The position numbers were made by a program, and so were the translations under genes. From assembly GCA_947453695.1 (NCBI GenBank), contig CANGHW010000009.1, positions 18,748 through 82,747 of the forward strand: a stretch of DNA of 64,000 bases. Direction: 5' to 3'. The DNA comes from Opitutia bacterium. Lineage in GTDB: Bacteria; Verrucomicrobiota; Verrucomicrobiia; Opitutales; Opitutaceae. The notes under the pieces were generated by a model. It was not told the origin of the DNA. It did not search any database and worked only from the letters and a program-made list of their open reading frames with translations. Shown here piece by piece: positions 9,606-18,815 of this stretch (position 1 is the stretch's first letter; every line of letters begins with the position of its first letter).

Positions 9606-10817
9606 CTGAGGACGACAAAGATTTTTCAGGTCACGCTCGCGGCGGCGACGCTGTGGCTCGCGGGGTGCACAACGACGCCGGCGCCGCGGGTTTCGCTGGT
9701 GGCAGTGCCGACGGAACAGCGGGGGCGGGCAGAGAAAAATGTGCGGGTTTTTGAGCGGGTGTGGAGTCTCGTGGCGGACTGGCACTACGATCCGAAATTG
9801 CGCGATGTCGATTGGCCGGCGGCGGGTGCAAGGTATGGCGCGGAAGCTGCCGCGGCGACCGATGAAAAGGCGCTCTATGAGTCGCTCAATGCGATGGTGG
9901 GGCTGCTCAAGGACAGTCATACGCACGCGTTGCCGCCGGCTCAGGTGCTGGAGCGGCACACGCACACGCGGGCGCGCACGGGTTTTTACATGACGCGGGA
10001 GGGTGGGCGTTGGATTGTGAATGAGGTGATCGCGGGGAGTCCGGCGGAGGTCGCAGGGGTTAAAACGGGTTGGATCGTCGTCGCGCGCAACGGCACCCCG
10101 TTTGGCGAACGCAGCGAAGCGCGCCCGAAGGAAGGCGAAGTCGCGCGATGGGAATTCGTGGACGATCAGGATCGGCCGGTGGCATTGGACATCGCGGCGA
10201 AGAGCCTATCTACGAAACCGCGACAGGAGGTGCGCGCGTTGGCGGGTGGGTTTGTATATCTTCGCTTCGATGCGTTCGACACGGCGGACCGGCGTTGGCT
10301 GAGCGAACAGTTGAAGGCGAATCGGGCCGCGCCTGGCGTCGTGATCGATTTGCGGCGCAATCCGGGCGGCGGCACGATTTCGCTGGGCATCACGATCGGT
10401 GAGTTTTTCGAGAAATCCGTGGACTGCGGGACCTTTATTACGCGAGGCGGCTATCGCGGAGGGAAGAGTTCATGGCAGATCGGCTCGGCCCGCTACGCCG
10501 GGCGTGTTGCGGTGCTCGTGGACGGTGCGACGGGAAGTGCGGCGGAGATTTTTTCGGCCGTGCTGCAGGAGCACGGGCGCGCGACCATCGTCGGACGCAA
10601 GACGGCGGGGGCGGTGCTGGCGAGTTGGTTTCACTCGCTGCCCGATGGTGGCGAACTGCAGCTCAGTCGGGAGGACTACGTGACGCCAAAAGGGCGGCGG
10701 CTGGAGCTCGACGGAGTGGAGCCAGACGTGAAGGTCACGCGCTCTCTCGCGGATCTGCGCGTCGGGCGGGATGCCGATTTGGAGGCAGCGCTGCGGGTGT
10801 TGGCTGAGCAACGCTGA
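9606..10817 (+). CDS. S41-family (C-terminal processing-type) peptidase lipoprotein
   Basis: A secreted serine protease of the Ctp/tail-specific family. A lipoprotein signal, KIFQVTLAAATLWLAGC, ends in the lipobox LAGC, so the mature protein should be anchored to a membrane by its N-terminal Cys. A PDZ segment (NEVIAGSPAEVAGVKTGWIV) precedes the protease core, which has VIDLRRNPGG, the nucleophile Ser311 in GATGSAAEIFSAV and the general-base Lys in GRKTAGAV. The start is uncertain. The only ATG just upstream (9589) is out of frame and stops after six codons, and in-frame choices near the signal are the rare CTG at 9606 or ATT at 9621. I place it at 9606. An in-frame ATG exists only at 9090, which would add about 170 residues without protein character. 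Confidence 0.8.
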   Translation: MRTTKIFQVTLAAATLWLAGCTTTPAPRVSLVAVPTEQRGRAEKNVRVFERVWSLVADWHYDPKLRDVDWPAAGARYGAEAAAATDEKALYESLNAMVGLLKDSHTHALPPAQVLERHTHTRARTGFYMTREGGRWIVNEVIAGSPAEVAGVKTGWIVVARNGTPFGERSEARPKEGEVARWEFVDDQDRPVALDIAAKSLSTKPRQEVRALAGGFVYLRFDAFDTADRRWLSEQLKANRAAPGVVIDLRRNPGGGTISLGITIGEFFEKSVDCGTFITRGGYRGGKSSWQIGSARYAGRVAVLVDGATGSAAEIFSAVLQEHGRATIVGRKTAGAVLASWFHSLPDGGELQLSREDYVTPKGRRLELDGVEPDVKVTRSLADLRVGRDADLEAALRVLAEQR

Positions 10818-10872
10818 GCACGGGCGCTCACGGCTAAGTGGAAAATGGTGGCTGATAGGTCGCGCTCTACCG

Positions 10873-11697
10873 TTAGGGCAGTAGGCCATCGAGGCCGGCG
10901 GCGGAAAAGCGGTGTTTGAGTTCCGCGACTTGGCGGCGGCTGGCGGGCACTGGGGCGAGTGGCACGGTGAGTTCGAAGAGCACGTCGTCTTCACCCGTGC
11001 GCGTGATCCGTTTTACGTGCGCGAGGTTGACGAGGGCCTGGCGATGCACGCGAAGGAAGTGGCTCTCGGGGAGTGTCTCTTCCCATGCTTTCAACGGTCG
11101 GAGGACGAGGAGGCGCTGTCCATCGGCGAGGAAGAGTTCGGTGTAGTTCTCGCAGGATTTGATCACGCCAATATCGGCCACGGGGACGAAGCGCGTGGTG
11201 CCGCCGGTCTTGATGAAGGCGCGGTCATCCATCGCGAGGCGGGCTGCCCCGAAGGGGGAATTGCTGCCGGTGGTGGTGGTGGCGACCGTGGCGGTGCGAT
11301 GGTCGGTGAGGCGCTGGAGGGCGGTGGCGAGGCGGGAGGGCGTGACGGGCTTGAGGAGGTAGTCGAGGGCGTTGACCTCGAAGGCGCGGACGGCGTAGCG
11401 GTCGAAGGCCGTGACGAAGACCAACTGAGCGCCCGGTGCAATGTGGTCCAGCAGGTCAAAGCCGGTGCCGCCGCGGAGCTGCACGTCGAGAAACACGAGG
11501 TCGTAACCCGGGCGGCCGAGGGTGTGGCGGGCTTCTTGGAGCGTGCTGGCTTCGGCGACGATCGTGACCTGGGAGTGCGCTTTGAGGAGGCGGCGCAGTT
11601 CGAGTCGGGCCAGGGGTTCATCGTCGATGAGCAAGGCGCGACGATTCGCAACTGCGTCGGAGGCGGGCGGAAGGATCGGAGTGCTGGCGGAATTCAT
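10873..11697 (-). CDS. LytR/AlgR-type response regulator (REC-LytTR)
   Basis: A 274-residue DNA-binding regulator. The receiver has the acidic pair in LLIDDEPLAR, phospho-Asp71 in LVFLDVQLRGG and Lys in YLLKPVTP. The C-terminal LytTR domain (about 165-265) has DRAFIKTGGTTRFVPV, IKSCENYTELFL and HFLRVHRQALVNL. Its ATG overlaps the stop of the upstream kinase by 4 bases (11694-11697), so the two are translationally coupled and surely a cognate pair. Phosphorylated LytTR regulators usually bind direct repeats in promoters; the targets are not visible here. A Thr-rich linker (TATVATTTTG) separates the domains. Confidence 0.93.
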   Translation of the reverse strand: MNSASTPILPPASDAVANRRALLIDDEPLARLELRRLLKAHSQVTIVAEASTLQEARHTLGRPGYDLVFLDVQLRGGTGFDLLDHIAPGAQLVFVTAFDRYAVRAFEVNALDYLLKPVTPSRLATALQRLTDHRTATVATTTTGSNSPFGAARLAMDDRAFIKTGGTTRFVPVADIGVIKSCENYTELFLADGQRLLVLRPLKAWEETLPESHFLRVHRQALVNLAHVKRITRTGEDDVLFELTVPLAPVPASRRQVAELKHRFSAAGLDGLLP

Positions 11698-14600
11698 GAC
11701 GAAGGAAAGGGATCGCGGGAGGTGCGTTTGACCGGAGTGAGCGCGAGACCGCGTTTGAGCCGGAGGCGCATGCGGACCCAGCCTTGATCGCGCACGATTT
11801 CGAGCAGACAGGTCGGGCCGTAGTGGCGGGCGAGGCGCTGGCGGAGGTTGTCGAGGCCGATGAGCGTGGAGGTGGGCGAGCTCTCAGTGGCGGGCACGAC
11901 CCAGTGGCCGGTGTTGGCGACTTCGCAGGCGAGGTAGTCGCCGTCGAGGTGGATACCGACGCGGATTTCGAGCACGCCGGGGCTGGTTTTGCTGCCGTAT
12001 TTGATGGCGTTCTCGATCAAGGGCAGGAGGAGAAACTGCGGTAGGCGTTCAGTGCGAATCGCGTCGTCGACTTGAATCGTGGTGACGAGGCCCTCCTGCC
12101 AGCGGACTTTCTCCACCTCGAGGTAGGTGCGAACCATTTCAAGTTCGTCGGAGATGGTCGCGGTTTCGTCGCTGCCGCGAGTGAGGGTCCAGCGGCAAAA
12201 CTCCGAGAGTTTGGTGACCATCTCGCCGGCCGCCTCGGGGTGGGCAAAGACTAGGGCGCGGATGGAGTTAAGGGAGTTAAAGAGGAAGTGGGGATTGAGT
12301 TGATAGCGGAGGAGCTCGAGGCGGGCTTTCTCCTCGGCGAGGAGGGCGGCGAGTTTTTCGTCCTGCTCGACGCGGTTGAGGCGCTCGAGTTCGCGATTCT
12401 TGGCGGCGAGTTCGGCAGTGCGGTCGGCGACAATGCCTTCGAGCCGGGTGCGCTCGCGGGTAAGTCGACGGATGCGCCAGCGGATGTAGACGAAGACGAG
12501 GAGGCCGGCGGTGATGACGTAGAGTGCCCAGGCCCAGCCAGTCTGCCACCAAGGGGCGAGCACGACGAAGGCGAGGCGGGCGGGCTCGCTCCAGCGGGCA
12601 TCGGCGGTGCGACCGCGCACTTCGAAAGTGTAGTGGCCAGCAGGCAAGTTGGTGAAGGCGCGTTCGCTGCCGGCGGCGAGTTGGGCCTCGCCACCGCTGA
12701 ATCCGATCAGGCGGGATTCGTGGACGACGTCGGGTTCACCGGAGAACGCGGGAGTGCCAAACGAGAACCGCACGGAGTTTTCCCGCGCGGCGATGACAAG
12801 TGAGTCCGGCGCGAGGGGGCGCGTAGTCGTGCCGGCGACGAGCGAACGAATGAGGGTGTTCGCGGGGGCGCGGCCTTTGGTGTCGGTGGCACGCCAGAGT
12901 CCGATGTCGCAGCGCAATACGCCGTTTTCCGTGGTAAGCCAGAGGGTTTCGGCGTCTCCGCAGCGCTCCCAGTTGAGCGATTTGGGCCGGCCGATGGCTT
13001 GGGAATCTGGGATGGCGACTTGCTGGAGGCGGCCGTCGTGCAGGTAGTAGAGCCGGGCGTCGACTTGTCCGTCGGGGTCGGGGAGGAGCCAGAGCCCACC
13101 GCGGTCGTCGGCGGCAATTAGGCGCACCGCGGTTTTGCGAGGAAACAACTGGGGGGATTGGTAGCGCGGCTCGAGTGCGAAGCGTTGCGTGGCGGAATCG
13201 AAGCGAAATATGCCCGCGGCGGTGGAGAACAGCGGAGTGCCGCCAACCACGATCATGAAGACGCGCTCTTTTCCGACTGGGATGCCTTCAGTATCGGCGA
13301 ATAGTCGGGTCGTGGCCGGTTGGCCAGGATCGGCGGCCGGGTGCACGAGGAGGAGTCCACTCGTCGGAGTGGAGATCCAGAGTGAACCATCGGGATTTTC
13401 ATGGAGACCGCGGACCTCGCCTTTTATGCCGGGCCACTCGCCCTCGTGTTTCCAAGTGTTGCCCTCGCGGCGCCAGGAAGTGAGTCCGCCCAAGTGGGTG
13501 GCGTAGTAGCGACCGGGATAGCGGCGCGAAGGGATGATTTCGCGGATGTTGGACGGACTCTTGATGGACTCGATCCGGCCTTGAGCGATCCAGAACAGTC
13601 CGGTGATTCCGCCGGCGAGAATGCCGTCGTCGAGGCGCAGGTAGAACGTGAATTTGTCGACCGCATCGGAGCGCTGGACGAAGACGGCGTGTCCGGGACG
13701 CTTTTCGGGGAGTTCCAGCACGAGTGATCCCCGGCCGCTGGCAGAGGTAATGCGGCCATTGACGCGCTCGAGGCTTTCGGCGCCGTCGCTTCCGAGTCCC
13801 ATGGTGCGATTGAAGACCGTGAACGGCGAGGCGAGGTCGACGCGGGTGATGCCGCGATCGGTGGTGAGCCAGAGAGCGCCGAAGCGGTCTTCGACGCCGC
13901 GGATTACGCTCATCGTCGGCAAGCCGGCAACCTCATCGAGCCAGACTTCGGACGAGAAATCAGGCGGCGTGATGACGGCGCCACCTTGCAGCGAAGTAAT
14001 TAACAGCCGCCCATCCGCGAGCACTTTGAGACTATAGGCTTTCTTCGTCTTCAGCCATTCGTCGATCGGGGTGGGGTAGGGGTGGAGCGTCGTGCCGTCG
14101 AAGCGTTTGAAGCCTTGGGAGCCGCTGAGCATGAGCACGGTGCCATCGGCGAGGGTATGGAAGCCGCGGGGCAAGAACTCGCCGGTCTTGGTATCGCCGA
14201 TCGGCTCCCACTGGCCGCCAGGGCGGGTGAGAAACCAGCCCTGATCCCGGGCGACGAGGAGGCTATCACGCCAAGGGAAGGACAGGACGACCTTGCGATC
14301 GTCCATGCGCCAGACGTCGAACGTGGTGCCATTCCACCGGAGGGCGGCGATATTGCTTTGGAACCAGACGCCATCTGCGAGGGCGTAGACGCACCAGATG
14401 GCGCCGAGATCGCCGAGCTCGGACGGCACCAAGGCGCGCAAGGAATCAAAGCGGAGCCGGCCGTCGGCGCCCGGGACGAGGCGGCCGAGCTCGTTGGTGC
14501 CGGCGACCCAGATCGTGCCTGCGGCGTCCCGGGCCATCGCACGCATGTAGCTGCCGCCGGGAATATCGATGTGGCGCCACGTGAGTCCGTCGTATTCGAG

Positions 14601-14897
14601 CACGCGGTGATGGTTGCCGAACACCATGGTGCCGTTGGTGCTCTCCACTCCGCACCAGACCTGCTCGTGACCGCGATAGGCGCGTGGCGCGAAACTCCGG
14701 AGCAAGGGCGCGCCCACCTCGCGCGCCGGCTCGGGCGTGACCGGGATTTGGAGCAGCGGAGAAGATTGGCCGGCGGTGCTGGAGGGAGTGGCCGCCGGTT
14801 GGCTCCATGCCGGGACGACTGCGAGCAGCAGGGCGGCTCGCCGGAGCAGGCTAAGGAGGGAATGGAGGCACGCACGGGCCGGCATCGCGCCACCCAT
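11694..14897 (-). CDS. beta-propeller (Reg_prop/Y_Y_Y) sensor histidine kinase, LytS-like
   Basis: A 1067-residue membrane sensor. A signal peptide (about 1-33, ending near AWSQPA) leads to an extracytoplasmic region of two-component-regulator-propeller repeats (GTIWVAGTNELGRL, GALWLTTDRGITRVD, GSLWISTPTSGLLLV), about residues 50-650. A Y_Y_Y domain follows (FTNLPAGHYTFEVRGR), then one transmembrane helix (WAWALYVITAGLLVFVYIRW) and a coiled coil. The transmitter is the His_kinase type with NPHFLFNSLNSIRA (His870) and the ATPase motifs LLLPLIENAIKYG and GLDNLRQRL. It differs from the hybrid two-component systems of Bacteroides in having a separate regulator, the overlapping downstream gene. 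The ligand is unknown; related propeller sensors respond to carbohydrate fragments. Confidence 0.92.
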   Translation of the reverse strand: MGGAMPARACLHSLLSLLRRAALLLAVVPAWSQPAATPSSTAGQSSPLLQIPVTPEPAREVGAPLLRSFAPRAYRGHEQVWCGVESTNGTMVFGNHHRVLEYDGLTWRHIDIPGGSYMRAMARDAAGTIWVAGTNELGRLVPGADGRLRFDSLRALVPSELGDLGAIWCVYALADGVWFQSNIAALRWNGTTFDVWRMDDRKVVLSFPWRDSLLVARDQGWFLTRPGGQWEPIGDTKTGEFLPRGFHTLADGTVLMLSGSQGFKRFDGTTLHPYPTPIDEWLKTKKAYSLKVLADGRLLITSLQGGAVITPPDFSSEVWLDEVAGLPTMSVIRGVEDRFGALWLTTDRGITRVDLASPFTVFNRTMGLGSDGAESLERVNGRITSASGRGSLVLELPEKRPGHAVFVQRSDAVDKFTFYLRLDDGILAGGITGLFWIAQGRIESIKSPSNIREIIPSRRYPGRYYATHLGGLTSWRREGNTWKHEGEWPGIKGEVRGLHENPDGSLWISTPTSGLLLVHPAADPGQPATTRLFADTEGIPVGKERVFMIVVGGTPLFSTAAGIFRFDSATQRFALEPRYQSPQLFPRKTAVRLIAADDRGGLWLLPDPDGQVDARLYYLHDGRLQQVAIPDSQAIGRPKSLNWERCGDAETLWLTTENGVLRCDIGLWRATDTKGRAPANTLIRSLVAGTTTRPLAPDSLVIAARENSVRFSFGTPAFSGEPDVVHESRLIGFSGGEAQLAAGSERAFTNLPAGHYTFEVRGRTADARWSEPARLAFVVLAPWWQTGWAWALYVITAGLLVFVYIRWRIRRLTRERTRLEGIVADRTAELAAKNRELERLNRVEQDEKLAALLAEEKARLELLRYQLNPHFLFNSLNSIRALVFAHPEAAGEMVTKLSEFCRWTLTRGSDETATISDELEMVRTYLEVEKVRWQEGLVTTIQVDDAIRTERLPQFLLLPLIENAIKYGSKTSPGVLEIRVGIHLDGDYLACEVANTGHWVVPATESSPTSTLIGLDNLRQRLARHYGPTCLLEIVRDQGWVRMRLRLKRGLALTPVKRTSRDPFPSS

Positions 14898-15008
14898 AAC
14901 CTTGCCCTCGGTCCGCGCGAGACCTCATTGACGAACGGTCGGGCGATTTTCGGATGGGCACACGATGGGCCGGACGCATGCTGGCCGAAACTTAGAACCC
15001 CGCCTGCG

Positions 15009-18000
15009 ATGTCTTCCGCCCCCTGTGTTGTCCTGCGTCGATTGTTCCTGCTCCTGGCCATCCTGCCCGCGTGGGCGGTCGGCCAATCCATCCCCGCGCC
15101 GGCGGCCAATGATGACGTGCGCAAAGTCGTCGAGACCTTTGGCGGACGTGGGCAGCAGAAGGACGGCTCGAAGCCGCGCACGCCGGCCGAGGCGGTGGCG
15201 ACCTTCAAGGTGCGCGAAGGCCTTACGGTCGATGTGATCGCAGCGGAGCCAGACGTGGTGCAGCCCTTGTATCTCAGTTTCGACTCCCGCGGACGACTCT
15301 GGGTGACCGAATATATTCAATATCAATTTCCGGCGGGGCTGAAGGTGACGAGCTACGATACTCACCTGCGCGCGCAGTTCGACAAAGTGCCGGAGCCGCC
15401 TCCACGCGGCGTGAAAGGCGCGGATAAAATCGCGGTGTGGGAAGATCGCGATGGCGATGGCATCTATGAGACGCACAAGGACGTGATCACGGGCCTCAAT
15501 ATCGCGACCGCGGCGCTCAAAGGCGCCGGCGGCATTTGGGTGATGAATCCGCCGTATCTGCTGTTTTATCCTGATGCCAACGATGACGACGTGCCGGACG
15601 GTGATCCAGTCGTGTGCCTGAGCGGGTTTGGGTTGGAGGACACGCACTCTGTGGCGAACTCGTTGCAGTTCGGGCCCGACGGCTGGCTCTACGGCGCCGT
15701 CGGTAGCACGACGACGGGCAACGTGAGCAGCGCGGTGACGAAGAACGTGAAGTTCGAGGGCCAGCACATTTGGCGCTATCATCCGGACACGAAAGTTTTC
15801 GAGATCTATGCGGAAGGTGGCGGCAACACGTTTAGCTGCGAGATCGATGCCCAGGGCCGAATCTTCAGCGGCACCAATGGAAGCGAGCGCGGAATGCACT
15901 ACGACCAAGGGATGAGTGGAGTGAAGAACTTCGGGAAGCACGGCTTCGCGCTGAATCCGTATGCGTTTGGCTATTTTGAGCACATGTCGACGACGGGCGA
16001 CCGGAAGCGGTTCTCGCAGGCGCTGGTCGTCTACGACGGCGATCTGATGGCCAAGGAGTTTGGCGGGAAGTTCCTCGCGCCGAATTCGCTGCAAAACATG
16101 GTCTACGTCACGGCGCGGGTGCCGGATACCTCGACCTTCAAAGCCGTGGATGAAGCACCACTGCTCACGAGTAATGACCGGTGGTTTCGTCCGGTGGATG
16201 CAAAGGTCGGTCCCGATGGCGCGCTGTGGATGGCCGATTGGTATGATTCGCGTCTGAGCCACGTGCGACCGGTCGACGATTGGAGTAAGGGCGACGGACG
16301 TATTTACCGCGTGCGACCCACGACCGCTTCGATGCGGCGCGAAAAGGCGTTTGATCTGCATACCGCGCCCGTGGCGGAGTTGCTTGGCTGGCTGGGGCAT
16401 CCGAACAAGTGGTATCGGCGCCAAGCGGTGCTCGAGCTGGCGTGGCGGAAGGAAAAAAGTGCGCTGCCGGAACTCGTGCGGCGCGCACGTGATGGAAACA
16501 ATCTGTATGCGCTCGATGCGCTGTCTGCGCTCCAGTTGCTGGGCGGCTTAAATGAAGCGCTCGCGGTGGAGCTGCTCTCCCACTCCGACCCTTATGTGCG
16601 GCGCTGGGTCGTGCGGTGCGCAGGCGATGCCGGAACGGTGGGCGGCGCGTTGGCCGATGCGCTGGTCGCGCTGGGTCGCACGGAAGTGCACCCCGAAGTG
16701 CGCACGCAACTCGCCGCCAGCGCGAAGCGCATGCCGGATGCGGTCGCGCTACCGGTGGTGCGCGCGATGTGGGAGCGAGCAGCAGACGTTAACGACAAAC
16801 GCGTGCCGCTGCTGACCTGGTGGGCGATCGAGGCGCGGGCCGAGACGGCGCGCGAGGCGTTGCTCGGAATATTTGCGGAAAAGAACGTGTGGGCGCTTAC
16901 GCTGGCGCAGTCGCACGGCGCGCGATTACTTGCGCGGCGTTGGGCGCAGGCCGGCGGGGCGGAGAATTATGCGGCCTGCGTGCGGTTGTTGGAGCTGGCG
17001 CCGAGCGAGCGCGAACGTGCCGTCGTCGTCGAAGGGGTGGCGGCGGCGTTTGAGGGCGGGAAAATCCCGGTGCTGCCAGCGCGATTGGCGGTGGCGCTGG
17101 AGATGTTTTTTAAGAGCCGGCTCGATACCGACCTCGCGGTAGCGGTGAAGACGGGCAATGCCGAGGCCGTGGCGCGGGCGCTCCGCACCGTGGCCGACGA
17201 GAAGGCTCCGCCAGAGGCGAGGGCGGCGCTGGTGCAAGCGCTGGCCGAGGCAGGCAACGCGGAGGTCGTGCCCGCGATGGTGCGCATCCTCGGACGGGCG
17301 GGCGGACCCGGCCTGAAGCGCGCCGTGCTTGGCGTCGCCGCGCGGTTTGATGACAAGCGCCTGGCGGACGCGGTGGTGAGTGGCTACGAAGCGCGATTCG
17401 CAGGGGAGCCGGCGTTGCGCGAGGCCGCTCTGCGGATGCTGGCGAGCCGGCAGGGCTGGGCGCAGCGCTTGCTCAACGAAGTCGCCGAAGGGCGGATCCG
17501 CCCGCGTGAAGTGGCGGGCGATATTGTGCAGCAATTGGAGAGCTACGGTGACGCGACCATGGGCGCGCAGGTGCGCAAATACTGGCCGCCGGCGGGCCAG
17601 CGCTTGTCCGGCGCGGAAAAGATCGCCGAGGCGGCGCGCATCAAGGCGGTGTTAGGCGGCGGAGCGCGGGGCGATGCGAACCAAGGCAAGGCGCTCTTCG
17701 TCGAACGCTGCGCGGCCTGCCACACGCTGTTCGAGGAGGGGGGCACGATTGGGCCGAATCTCACGGGCTACGAGCGCGGCAATCCCGATTTCTGGCTCGT
17801 CGGTGTGCTCGATCCGAGCATTGAGATCCGCGAAGGATATGGAGCCTACACGGCGAAGCTGAAGAACGGTCAGACCCTGATGGGCCAGCTCACGCGGCAA
17901 GACGCAAAAGGCTCGGTGCTGCGCGACATGGCGGGCCAATTGCACCCGATGAAAACCGAGGACGTGGAAAGTCTCACCGCGCTGCCGGTATCGCTGATGC

Positions 18001-18071
18001 CGGAGGGATTGCTGACCGGGCTCAACGATGCGGCGCTGCGGGACCTGTTCGCGTATTTGATGAAGCCGTGA
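15009..18071 (+). CDS. PVC-type membrane-bound dehydrogenase/HEAT/cytochrome c protein
   Basis: A 1020-residue exported protein starting MSSAPCVVLRRLFLLL, with cleavage likely after AWAVGQS. Residues about 60-440 form a six-bladed glucose/sorbosone-dehydrogenase-like propeller of the type found in Planctomycetes and Verrucomicrobia (FKVREGLTVDVIAAEPDV, SFDSRGRLWVTEYIQY, GPDGALWMADWYDSR). Residues about 460-850 are HEAT-like alpha repeats. The C-terminus is a c-type cytochrome with CAACH (Cys901-His905), GTIGPNLTGYERGN and a DPSIEIREGYGAY segment. It is presumably a periplasmic redox enzyme that passes electrons from an unidentified substrate to its own haem. The frame extends upstream to 14082 but that part is antisense to the kinase gene; the ATG at 15009 with a signal peptide is the real start. 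Confidence 0.9.
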   Translation: MSSAPCVVLRRLFLLLAILPAWAVGQSIPAPAANDDVRKVVETFGGRGQQKDGSKPRTPAEAVATFKVREGLTVDVIAAEPDVVQPLYLSFDSRGRLWVTEYIQYQFPAGLKVTSYDTHLRAQFDKVPEPPPRGVKGADKIAVWEDRDGDGIYETHKDVITGLNIATAALKGAGGIWVMNPPYLLFYPDANDDDVPDGDPVVCLSGFGLEDTHSVANSLQFGPDGWLYGAVGSTTTGNVSSAVTKNVKFEGQHIWRYHPDTKVFEIYAEGGGNTFSCEIDAQGRIFSGTNGSERGMHYDQGMSGVKNFGKHGFALNPYAFGYFEHMSTTGDRKRFSQALVVYDGDLMAKEFGGKFLAPNSLQNMVYVTARVPDTSTFKAVDEAPLLTSNDRWFRPVDAKVGPDGALWMADWYDSRLSHVRPVDDWSKGDGRIYRVRPTTASMRREKAFDLHTAPVAELLGWLGHPNKWYRRQAVLELAWRKEKSALPELVRRARDGNNLYALDALSALQLLGGLNEALAVELLSHSDPYVRRWVVRCAGDAGTVGGALADALVALGRTEVHPEVRTQLAASAKRMPDAVALPVVRAMWERAADVNDKRVPLLTWWAIEARAETAREALLGIFAEKNVWALTLAQSHGARLLARRWAQAGGAENYAACVRLLELAPSERERAVVVEGVAAAFEGGKIPVLPARLAVALEMFFKSRLDTDLAVAVKTGNAEAVARALRTVADEKAPPEARAALVQALAEAGNAEVVPAMVRILGRAGGPGLKRAVLGVAARFDDKRLADAVVSGYEARFAGEPALREAALRMLASRQGWAQRLLNEVAEGRIRPREVAGDIVQQLESYGDATMGAQVRKYWPPAGQRLSGAEKIAEAARIKAVLGGGARGDANQGKALFVERCAACHTLFEEGGTIGPNLTGYERGNPDFWLVGVLDPSIEIREGYGAYTAKLKNGQTLMGQLTRQDAKGSVLRDMAGQLHPMKTEDVESLTALPVSLMPEGLLTGLNDAALRDLFAYLMKP

Positions 18072-18148
18072 GGAGCGGAATCCGACCTCTGGTCCCGGCT
18101 GCAAAATATTCTTTGCGCAGGAGGACGGCGTAAGCAGATTGCTCGATC

Positions 18149-18346
18149 ATGACCTCAACCGAACAAGCAATCGAAGAAGCCGAGAGAGCCGGATTCGATT
18201 TGAGCCTGGTCGATGTGAGCCTACGGCTCAGCTACGAGGAACGTGTGTTGCAACATGCGGCTGCCTTGGAATTTTCGTTTCAGTTAGCCGAAGCGGGAGC
18301 TTCCTATTATGCACAATCTGCATCTGTTGCTCCATCGACTCGCTGA
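18149..18346 (+). CDS. small protein paired with a nucleotidyltransferase
   Basis: A 65-residue acidic, probably helical protein: EQAIEEAERAGFDLSLVDVS then LRLSYEERVLQHAAALEF. Its end overlaps the start of the following nucleotidyltransferase gene by 38 bases, so the two are co-transcribed and probably translationally coupled. Small proteins with a SLVDxSLRxSxEERxxxHxxAL pattern often precede nucleotidyltransferase-like genes in bacterial genomes. I infer a toxin-antitoxin-like or accessory partner. No catalytic motif is visible. Confidence 0.6.
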   Translation: MTSTEQAIEEAERAGFDLSLVDVSLRLSYEERVLQHAAALEFSFQLAEAGASYYAQSASVAPSTR

Positions 18347-18815
18347 CGCGGGAGTCGATTTTGTTGTGGTGGGAGGGTTCGCGGGGGTGATACATGGTTC
18401 CGCGTTGGTAACGCGAGACGTTGATGTTTGCGCTGTGTTGTCGGCCGAGAACGTTGATAAAATTCGGAAGGCGTTGGCGGATATCAATCCGGTTCATCGG
18501 CAAACCCATCGCCAACTGTCATTTTTGGAGCACCCGGCACCAGGGCAGCCATTGGTAAACCTGTATTTGAAGACCGACAGTGGAGTTATCGACGTTTTGT
18601 CCTCGATTCTGGGGGTGGGAGATTTTGAGCGGCTGCGGCAGCGTGCGGTCAATATGCCGATGTTTGGACGCACGTTCGCGGTTATCTCAATCGAGGACTT
18701 AATCGTCGCGAAAGAGGCAGTGGGCCGTGAAAAAGACCTTCTCGCGGCCAAGGAGCTTCGAGCTATCCAAGCGAAGCTTGCGCAGCAATCGTCAGGTCAC
18801 CCCGAAAAACTTTAG
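18309..18815 (+). CDS. nucleotidyltransferase-fold protein (AbiEii/MNT-like)
   Basis: A 168-residue protein. VDFVVVGGFAGVIHGS, then TRDVDVC, is the GG...HGxxxxTxDxD signature of the nucleotidyltransferase superfamily used by AbiEii/MNT-type toxins and related proteins. The two acidic residues (RDVDVC) would bind the metal. A later segment, TFAVISIEDLIVAKEAVGREKD, matches the C-terminal helix region of the same group. It overlaps the preceding small gene by 38 bases and the 3' end of the convergent sufS gene by 24 bases. A role as a toxin that adds nucleotides to RNA, or as a plain domesticated enzyme, cannot be separated from sequence. Confidence 0.7.
   Translation: MHNLHLLLHRLADAGVDFVVVGGFAGVIHGSALVTRDVDVCAVLSAENVDKIRKALADINPVHRQTHRQLSFLEHPAPGQPLVNLYLKTDSGVIDVLSSILGVGDFERLRQRAVNMPMFGRTFAVISIEDLIVAKEAVGREKDLLAAKELRAIQAKLAQQSSGHPEKL

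Noticed and set aside
14925..16424. A 499-codon minus-strand frame opposite the PVC cytochrome gene
   Set aside because: Composition (His/Arg/Ile-rich with no motif) is that of a mirror frame; the plus-strand gene has propeller, HEAT and haem motifs.
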